Shown: in pieces, positions 58,456-64,000 of the stretch
Position numbering within the stretch: position 1 is the stretch's first letter
How the letters are laid out: every line of letters begins with the position of its first letter
Source: Thiobacter sp. AK1
GTDB taxonomy: Bacteria; Pseudomonadota; Gammaproteobacteria; Burkholderiales; Thiobacteraceae
DNA length: 64,000 nucleotides
Reading direction: 5' to 3'
Assembly (NCBI RefSeq): GCF_039822265.1
Contig: NZ_JBAJEX010000006.1
Span: 62,001 to 126,000 of the forward strand
Made by a program: the position numbers and the translations under genes
Notes under the pieces: generated by a model
The model's input: only the letters and a program-made list of their open reading frames with translations
Database searches by the model: none
Told to the model about the DNA's origin: nothing

Positions 58456-59373
58456 ATGAAACGAATGACCCAATGGTTTGCCGCGCTTTGTCTGGCTTTG
58501 ATGGCCAGCGTTGCCTTGGCCGATGACCTGCTCAAACCTTTTGTCCTGGCATCCAAGGGTCCGGGCGATCAGGCGGCCAAGGTGGAAGAAGTGAAGAAGG
58601 CCCTCACCGCCCACGGCTTCCAGGTGGTGGGGGCCTACAGCCCCTACGCCAATACGACCATCATCGCCGTCACCAATGACGAGCTCAAACGCACCGCCGC
58701 CCAGAGCGAGCATGGCGGCTTCGGCGCGGCCATGCGCGTGGCGGTGGTAAAGGTGGGTGACGAGGTGCAGGTGTCCTATACCAATCCGCCCTACTGGGCC
58801 CATGCCTACCGCATGAAGGGCGACCTAAAGAACGTCGCAGCCGCGCTGGAGAAGGCGCTGGGCCGCGTGGAGGAGTTCGGCGCCAAGGGGCTTTCCGCTT
58901 CCAAGCTGCGCAAGTACCACTACATGGTCGGCATGGAGTATTTCGACGAGCCCAGCGTCCTGGCCGAGTACAAGAGCTATGAAGACGGCGTGAGGACGGT
59001 GGAAGCCAACCTCGCCAAGGGCGTGGCCGGGGTGACCAAGGTCTACCGCATCGACATCCCGGGCAAGCAGGAGACGGTGTTCGGTGTGGCCATGAAGGGC
59101 AATACCGAGGCGGACAAGTACATGGATGACAAGTACATCATGAGCGAGATCGACTTCAAGGACGTGAAGTCGGCCGCCCACCTGCCCTACGAGATCCTGG
59201 TGTCCGGCAACAAGGCTTATGCGCTCTACGCCCGCTTCCGTATCGCCATCAGCTTCCCCGACCTGTCCATGATGGGCAAGAACAGCTTCATGAACATCAT
59301 GAAGAGCCCGGAAGCCATCCGCAAGGCGCTCACTCAGGCTGCTGGCGGCACGGTGGAAGAAGTGAAGTTCTGA
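58456..59373 (+). CDS. Unrecognised periplasmic protein
   Basis: 305 aa behind AGAGGAGA. The signal peptide MKRMTQWFAALCLALMASVALA is followed by a soluble protein with no Cys, no clear catalytic motif and many Lys. The first mature domain (about 23-120, VEEVKKALTAHGFQVVGAYSPYANTTIIAVTNDELK) faintly resembles DUF302-type alpha/beta folds. The second (about 150-290) holds FDEPSVLAEYKSYEDGVRTVEANLAKGVAGVTKVYRIDIPGKQETVFGV. It is flanked by strong terminators on both sides, so it is monocistronic. I cannot name the family. Confidence 0.75.
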   Translation: MKRMTQWFAALCLALMASVALADDLLKPFVLASKGPGDQAAKVEEVKKALTAHGFQVVGAYSPYANTTIIAVTNDELKRTAAQSEHGGFGAAMRVAVVKVGDEVQVSYTNPPYWAHAYRMKGDLKNVAAALEKALGRVEEFGAKGLSASKLRKYHYMVGMEYFDEPSVLAEYKSYEDGVRTVEANLAKGVAGVTKVYRIDIPGKQETVFGVAMKGNTEADKYMDDKYIMSEIDFKDVKSAAHLPYEILVSGNKAYALYARFRIAISFPDLSMMGKNSFMNIMKSPEAIRKALTQAAGGTVEEVKF

Positions 59374-59401
59374 GTGACCCCGGCTCCGAGCGGAGGAGAG
59401 A

Positions 59402-59428
59402 CCCGCCGGCGCCAGCCGGCGGGTTTTT
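59402..59428 (+). terminator. Rho-independent terminator after the periplasmic protein
   Basis: Stem CCCGCCGGC / GCCGGCGGG (59402-59410, 59415-59423), 4-nt loop, T run. Confidence 0.93.
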
Positions 59429-59493
59429 CATTTGGGGCCTGCGCTGCGCATCAAGGGTGCGTAAAAGCGCCCCTAACCGCCCCCAACGCCCAC

Positions 59494-60310
59494 AGGGACT
59501 CACCTGGCAGGGCCGCTTGGTCCACCTGCGCCTGGATTTTCCCGCTTGCGCGGGAATGACGGATGGGCGCGGGCATGCCCCTCCACCGTCATTCCGGGCG
59601 CCGAAGGCGACCCGGAATCCAGAAACGGCGGGGGCTTGGTCCACGTGCGCCTGGATTCCCGCTTGCGCGGGAATGACGCCGGGGCGGGAATGACGGATGG
59701 GCGCGGGCATGCCCCCCCCACCGTCATTCCGGGCGCCGAAGGCGACCCGGAATCCAGAAACGGCGGGGGCTTGGTCCACCTGCGCCTGGATTCCCGCCTG
59801 CGCGGGAATGACGATGGGGCGGGAATGACGTAGGGGCAGGAATGACGTCTCCACCGTCATTCCGGGCGCCGAAGGCGACCCGGAATCCAGAAAGGGCGGG
59901 GGCTAAGGCTCGACCCTCGATGGTAGAAAGTAAAGGCCTGACCCCAGGGCTCTCAGGGCTCTCTGGTAGAAAGTAAAGGCCTGACCCCAGGGCTCTCCAG
60001 GGACTCACCTGGCAGGGCCGCTTGGTCCACCTGCGCCTGGATTCCCGCTTGCGCGGGAATGACGCCTCCACCTGGCCCTGGGTTCCCGCCTGCGCGGGAA
60101 TGACGGAGGGGCGCGGGAATGGGCCCCCGTCATTCCGGGCGCCGAAGGCGACCCGGAATCCAGAAACGGCGGTGGCTTGGTCCACCTGCGCCTGGATTCC
60201 CGCCTGCGCGGGAATGACGCCTCCACCTGCGCCTGGATTCCCGCTTGCGCGGGAATGACGATGGGCGAGCCAACCGCCAAGCTTAACGCCCGGCTTGCGC
60301 GGGAATGATG
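59494..60310. repeat. Large mosaic block of palindromic repeats upstream of trpC's end
   Basis: No gene. Unit 1 (GTCATTCCGGGCGCCGAAGG plus CGACCCGGAATCCAG) recurs at about 59588, 59723, 59856 and 60129. Unit 3 (ATTCCCGC-Y-TGCGCGGGAATGACG) appears about 7 times. Unit 4 (GGCTTGGTCCACSTGCGCCTGG and on) recurs near 59516, 59634, 59769, 60022 and 60175. Unit 2 (GTAGAAAGTAAAGGCCTGAC) appears at 59922 and 59965. A segment of about 43 bp beginning AGGGACTCACCTGGCAGGGC is duplicated at 59494 and 59999. Confidence 0.87.
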
Positions 60311-60317
60311 AGGTGTT

Positions 60318-61151
60318 TCACGCGAACAGACGGGCGAGTTCTGCCCCGGGATCGGCGGCGCGCATGAAGGCTTCGCCTACCAGAAAGGCATGGACGCCAT
60401 GCTCCCGCATGAGGCGTACGTGTTCAGGGGCGAGGATGCCCGATTCGGTGATGATGCGCCGTCCCGCGGGAATGTGTGGTAACAGGCTCAGAGTGGTGTC
60501 GAGACTCACGTCAAAGGTGCGGAGGTTGCGGTTGTTGATGCCGATGAGGGGCGTGGTGAGCGCGAGCGCCGCGTCAAGTTCCCTGCTGTCGTGCGTTTCC
60601 ACCAGCACGGCCATGCCCAGTGTGTGAGCGATTGACTCCAGTTCCCGCATGGTGGCCAGGTCGAAGCCTTTGTCGCCAGCGCCGGGCCTGCCCGTCGCAG
60701 CAGTGGCAAAGGCGGCGACGATGAGCAGGATGCAATCCGCGCCCATGGCCCGCGCTTCGTACACCTGGTAGGGATCGATGATGAAGTCCTTGCGCAGCAC
60801 GGGCAGGGAGCAGGCATCGCGCGCCTCGCGCAGATAGTCGGGGCTGCCCTGGAAGAAGGGGCGGTCGGTGAGCACGGACAGACAGGCGGCGCCGCCCCGC
60901 TCGTAGCTTGCGGCAATCTCGGCGGGGCGAAAATCCTCCCGCAACACGCCCTTGCTCGGGCTGGCCTTTTTGATCTCGGCGATCACCGCTGCCTGGCCGG
61001 CGGCGATGCGGCTGGCGATCGCGCCGGTGAAGTCGCGTGGCGGCGGCGCGAACTCCGCCGCGGCGCGCATGGCCTCGAGCGGCTCGCGCTTTTTCGCGGC
61101 GGCGATTTCCTCGCCCTTGGTAGCAAGGATTCTCGCAAGAATATCGGACAT
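60318..61151 (-). CDS. trpC: Indole-3-glycerol phosphate synthase
   Basis: 277 aa, monofunctional TrpC (no TrpF fusion). TIM barrel landmarks: [19 protein letters not shown] (55-73, catalytic Lys and substrate phosphate contacts), [46 protein letters not shown] (about 113-141), [14 protein letters not shown] and [30 protein letters not shown]. It catalyses the ring-closure step of tryptophan synthesis. It lies about 500 bp downstream of trpD in the same orientation, with a MITE in between. Confidence 0.96.
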   Translation of the reverse strand: MSDILARILATKGEEIAAAKKREPLEAMRAAAEFAPPPRDFTGAIASRIAAGQAAVIAEIKKASPSKGVLREDFRPAEIAASYERGGAACLSVLTDRPFFQGSPDYLREARDACSLPVLRKDFIIDPYQVYEARAMGADCILLIVAAFATAATGRPGAGDKGFDLATMRELESIAHTLGMAVLVETHDSRELDAALALTTPLIGINNRNLRTFDVSLDTTLSLLPHIPAGRRIITESGILAPEHVRLMREHGVHAFLVGEAFMRAADPGAELARLFA

Positions 61152-61297
61152 GTTGGCTACCCAGACGAAACCGATGCAAACCCTAACAGAGGGCGCGGAC
61201 CTGGGGAAGGATCGGCATTCCCCATCCCCTTCATTCCCGCCGCTCGGACGCGTTGGCCCGCGAATCGAAACCGAGGCGCCCTTATTCTTCTGAAATA

Positions 61298-61444
61298 TTG
61301 AGCATTACGTAAGTAGGTGACACCTTTGTGTGGTCCCCGCGAAAGCGGGGACCCAGGAACATGGCGAGGACTACCCTGGATTCCCACTTTCGCGGGAATG
61401 ACGTTTGACTTACGCAGCCTGTCAACGACTTACGTACCGCTCAA
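61298..61444. mobile_element. 147-bp MITE, copy C
   Basis: Ends TTGAGCATTACGTAAGT and, on the other strand, TTGAGCGGTACGTAAGT, 15 of 17 matching. TA flanks both sides (61296-61297, 61445-61446). Exactly 147 bp; inverted relative to A and B. The best preserved copy, so likely the youngest. It lies between trpD and trpC. Confidence 0.9.
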
Positions 61445-61507
61445 TAGGGCCGGGGGTGAGGGCACGCACAGGGCGATAATAGCCGGAATCCGGCCCCTGC
61501 CTTCCGG

Positions 61508-61572
61508 TCGCTGCGAAAGCGCCTTCCACACCCAGTCGGCACAAGCCCTGTGGGTTCGGCTATCGCCGCGAT
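61508..61572. repeat. REP-like pair between trpD and trpC
   Basis: TCGCTGCGAAAGCGCCTTCC and following CACA at the left, CTGTGGGTTCGGCTATCGCCGCGAT at the right, mirrored and degenerate. Nothing else is seen in the remaining trpD-trpC gap (61152-61658). Confidence 0.6.
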
Positions 61573-61658
61573 GGCCGGCGTCTGGCTTCGCTCACCGACC
61601 GCAAAAATCACCGTCATGTGCGCGCATGGGGCAAGCCATGCCTCCGTCGGCTCAAGTC

Positions 61659-62693
61659 TCAGTGTGTCTTGGTGGCAAAGCGCTGGGAAAACGCCCGCAG
61701 CGCCGTGAGCTTGGCTTTGGCCGCCCCAGATTCGATGGCTTCGCGGGCGCGTTGGATCCCTTCGCCCAGCGTGCTGGCGCTGCCACCCACATAGATCGCG
61801 GCGCCGGCGTTGAGACAGACGATGTCTTTGGCGGGGCCGTCCACGTTGTCGAACACACTGACGATCATCGTTTTCGCCTCCTCGATGTTGTGGACGGCGA
61901 TTCGTTCCGAGGCGGCGGGATCGAAGCCGAACTGCTGCGGGTTGAGGGTGTATTCGCTCACCCGACCATCTTTCAGCTCGGCCACGTAGGTGTCGGCACC
62001 CAGACTGATTTCGTCCAGCCCGTCTGCCGCATGCACTACCATGACATGGCGGCTGCCCAGCGCCTGTAGCACGCGTGCGAGCGTGCCCACCAGGTCACGC
62101 GCGAACACGCCCATCACCTGGTTCTTGGCGCCGGCGGGATTGGTGAGGGGGCCAAGCAGGTTGAACAAGGTGCGCACGCCCAGCTCGCGGCGCACGGGCG
62201 CGGCATAGCGCATGGCGCTATGGTAGTTGGGGGCGAACATGAAACCCACGCCGATTTCCTGTACGCAGCGTGCCACCTCGTCCGGCGTGAGGTTGACGTT
62301 GACGCCCAATGCTTCCAGCACATCGGCGCTGCCACAGCTGCTGGAGACGGAACGGCCGCCGTGTTTGGCGACCTTCACGCCCGCTGCTGCGGCGACGATG
62401 GCGGCGGCGGTGGAGATGTTGAAGGTATGGGCGCCATCCCCGCCGGTGCCGCAGGTATCCACCAGGTGCTCGTCCCATTGCAAGGGCACAGGTGTGGCCA
62501 GCTTGCGCATCACCTCGGCTGCGGCAGCGAGCTCGGTAACCGTCTCGCCCTTGGCGCGTAGCGCGACGAGAATGCCCGCGATCTGCACCGGCGTGAGCGC
62601 GCCGGTCATGATTTGGTGCATGAGATCGAGCATGTCATCTCGACTCAAGTCGTGCTTATCGATGAGCCGCGTGAGGGCTTGCTGTGGTGTCAT
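61659..62693 (-). CDS. trpD: Anthranilate phosphoribosyltransferase
   Basis: 344 aa, monofunctional. VDTCGTGGDGAHTFNISTAAAIVAAAAGVKVAKHGGRSVSSSCGSADVLEALGVNV (about 78-133) carries the PRPP-binding GTGGD and KHGNRxxSS-type motifs (here KHGGRSVSS). NPAGAKNQVMGVF and VVHAADGLDEISL follow. It adds the phosphoribosyl group to anthranilate. It starts about 194 bp after trpG, a gap containing a REP unit. Confidence 0.96.
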   Translation of the reverse strand: MTPQQALTRLIDKHDLSRDDMLDLMHQIMTGALTPVQIAGILVALRAKGETVTELAAAAEVMRKLATPVPLQWDEHLVDTCGTGGDGAHTFNISTAAAIVAAAAGVKVAKHGGRSVSSSCGSADVLEALGVNVNLTPDEVARCVQEIGVGFMFAPNYHSAMRYAAPVRRELGVRTLFNLLGPLTNPAGAKNQVMGVFARDLVGTLARVLQALGSRHVMVVHAADGLDEISLGADTYVAELKDGRVSEYTLNPQQFGFDPAASERIAVHNIEEAKTMIVSVFDNVDGPAKDIVCLNAGAAIYVGGSASTLGEGIQRAREAIESGAAKAKLTALRAFSQRFATKTH

Positions 62694-62794
62694 TTTGGCC
62701 TCCGGTTCAGCCTCTTCCTTGCCTTTCCCTTGGATTGTCCGTAGATCGAGGGGTGTCTTTTATCGTTTTCGCACAAGCGGAAATGCCGCCAGCA

Positions 62795-62820
62795 GTCGCG
62801 CCTAAAGCCGCTTCCACAGG
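62795..62820. repeat. REP-like element between trpG and trpD
   Basis: GTCGCGCCTAAAGCCGCTTCC then CACAGG, same family. It lies in the 194-bp trpG-trpD gap. Confidence 0.6.
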
Positions 62821-62887
62821 GGCATCCGCCTTTCGGAGGCGCCCTGGCGGCGATTCTCCTCCGTTGAGCGTCGCCGCGAGATGTCCC

Positions 62888-63478
62888 CTATCCACCCGCT
62901 GCCCGCGTGGCGGAGGCGGTCTTCAGAAAATTTGCCAGCATCTCGTGACCATATTCGGTGAGGATGGACTCCGGATGGAACTGCACGCCTTCTACCGGCA
63001 AGCTCTTGTGGCGCACGCCCATGATTTCGTCATCGTCGGTCCAGGCGGTGATTTCCAGACAGTCCGGCAGGGTCTCGCGCTCGATCACCAGCGAATGATA
63101 CCGGGTTGCGGTGAGGGGATTGGGTAGTCCTCGGAACACCCCCACGTCTTTGTGGTGGATGAGGGAGGTTTTGCCGTGCATGAGCTGCTTGGCGTGCACG
63201 ATGCGGCCACCGAAGGCCTGGCCGATGGCCTGATGCCCCAGGCAGACGCCCAGGATCGGCACGCGGCCAGCGAAGGCCTGGATGAGTGGCACGGAAATGC
63301 CCGCCTCGCTGGGCGTGCAGGGGCCGGGCGAGATGACGATGGAATCGGGTGCAAGGGCGGCCACACCCGCCAGATCGATCTCGTCATTGCGGAACACGCG
63401 CACCTCCTGGCCCAGCTCGCCGAAATACTGCACCAGGTTGTAGGTGAAGCTGTCGTAATTGTCGATCATCAGCAGCAT
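62888..63478 (-). CDS. trpG: Anthranilate synthase component II (glutamine amidotransferase)
   Basis: 196 aa class I amidotransferase. [23 protein letters not shown] at the start, [12 protein letters not shown] (oxyanion strand), [14 protein letters not shown] with the catalytic Cys, and [13 protein letters not shown] with the catalytic His-Glu. It supplies ammonia to TrpE for anthranilate synthesis; PabA use for folate is also common for this subunit. It begins 9 bp after trpE ends. Confidence 0.96.
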   Translation of the reverse strand: MLLMIDNYDSFTYNLVQYFGELGQEVRVFRNDEIDLAGVAALAPDSIVISPGPCTPSEAGISVPLIQAFAGRVPILGVCLGHQAIGQAFGGRIVHAKQLMHGKTSLIHHKDVGVFRGLPNPLTATRYHSLVIERETLPDCLEITAWTDDDEIMGVRHKSLPVEGVQFHPESILTEYGHEMLANFLKTASATRAAGG

Positions 63479-63487
63479 GATGGCACC

Positions 63488-64000
63488 TCATTCCTGCTTG
63501 GCCGCAAGCCCACCCAGCGCCAGCTCCGCGGCGCGTAGCACGGCGCGGGCCTTGTTGCGGGTCTCTTGCCATTCGTTTTCCGGCACGGAATCGGCGACGA
63601 TGCCGGCGCCCGCCTGGACGTAGAGCATGCCATGCTTGACCACCGCGGTGCGAATCGCGATGGCGAGGTCCATGTCGCCATTAAAGCCCAGATAGCCCAC
63701 CGCGCCGGCATAGAGGCCGCGCTTGATGGGCTCGAGCTCGTCGATGATTTCCATGGCACGCACTTTCGGCGCGCCGCTCACGGTGCCGGCCGGAAAGGTG
63801 GCACGCAGCACGTCCATGGCATCGAGGCCGTCCCGGAGCGTTCCTTCCACGTTGGAGACGATGTGCATGACGTGGGAGTAGCGTTCGATCACCATGTTCT
63901 CCGTGACGCGCACGCTGCCGATGCGCGCCACCTTGCCCACGTCGTTGCGCCCCAGGTCCATGAGCATGAGGTGTTCTGCGCGTTCTTTCGGGTCGGCCAG
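63488..64000 (-). CDS. trpE: Anthranilate synthase component I, C-terminal fragment
   Basis: Partial: the reading frame is open to the window edge at 64000 and continues upstream outside. The visible C-terminal part ([114 protein letters not shown]) is diagnostic of the chorismate-binding domain of TrpE. It makes anthranilate with TrpG, which is 9 bp downstream. The usual N-terminal tryptophan-binding motif LLES is outside. Confidence 0.96.
   Translation of the reverse strand: MADPKERAEHLMLMDLGRNDVGKVARIGSVRVTENMVIERYSHVMHIVSNVEGTLRDGLDAMDVLRATFPAGTVSGAPKVRAMEIIDELEPIKRGLYAGAVGYLGFNGDMDLAIAIRTAVVKHGMLYVQAGAGIVADSVPENEWQETRNKARAVLRAAELALGGLAAKQE

Noticed and set aside
54199-60310. Possible CRISPR array
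   Set aside because: Repeats are of several types, internally palindromic, irregularly spaced and partly overlapping, spacers are themselves repeated, and there are no cas genes.

Overview
The window is high-GC DNA from a proteobacterium, most likely a sulfur-oxidising betaproteobacterium. The signs are the unlinked-looking but co-oriented trpE-trpG-trpD-trpC order, hemP behind a Fur box, paired UbiH-family hydroxylases, an amgK-murU peptidoglycan recycling pair, a complete MSHA type IV pilus locus, and a sulfur-oxidation locus with soeABC, rhodanese, tusA, dsrE2 and a lipoate-binding protein with its own lipoate assembly enzymes. The taxonomic call is an inference from gene content.

Layout. 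1-4.9 kb (minus): lptD-surA-pdxA-rsmA, the outer-membrane biogenesis and ribosome maturation block. 5-6.8 kb (plus): amgK-murU. 6.9-13.8 kb (plus): pepP, two ubiquinone hydroxylases, dsbC, a methyltransferase, a TonB-like protein and an unknown membrane protein. 13.9-17.0 kb (minus): a Fur-controlled operon hemP, outer-membrane protein, FMN-binding protein, apbE and a cytochrome b-like membrane protein, probably a covalent-flavin electron-transfer module used in iron metabolism. 17.3-17.8 kb: trmL. 17.9-34.3 kb (plus): the MSHA pilus locus in two halves. The first carries mshE (with a c-di-GMP-binding type N-domain), mshG, three prepilins, mshC, D, O, P and the very large mshQ. The second carries mshI, a PilN-like gene, mshJ, K, L, M and N. 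34.4-43.2 kb: slt, an aldehyde dehydrogenase, ilvA, rpiA, phoU and ppx, with tRNA-Thr(UGU) after them.

44.1-56.0 kb is the most distinctive region: soeABC (cytoplasmic sulfite:quinone oxidoreductase), rhodanese, tusA, dsrE2, then lbpA, two radical SAM enzymes of the LipS1/LipS2 type, a fused lipoate ligase sLpl(AB) and a LipT-like flavoprotein. These are the usual partners of the sulfur-oxidising heterodisulfide-reductase-like (sHdr) system, but no hdr gene lies in the window. Two promoters in this locus carry dyads with the same ATTN-N8-NAAT geometry, as expected for ArsR-type sulfide or persulfide sensors.

56.2-59.4 kb: sodB, an OmpP1/FadL-like outer-membrane protein and an unrecognised periplasmic protein, each well delimited by promoters and terminators. 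60.3-64.0 kb (minus): trpE (partial), trpG, trpD and trpC.

Intergenic DNA is rich in repeats. There are three full copies of a 147-bp MITE with TA target duplications plus one truncated copy, many REP-like hairpins, and two large mosaic blocks (about 54.1-54.8 and 59.5-60.3 kb) built from a few short palindromic units.
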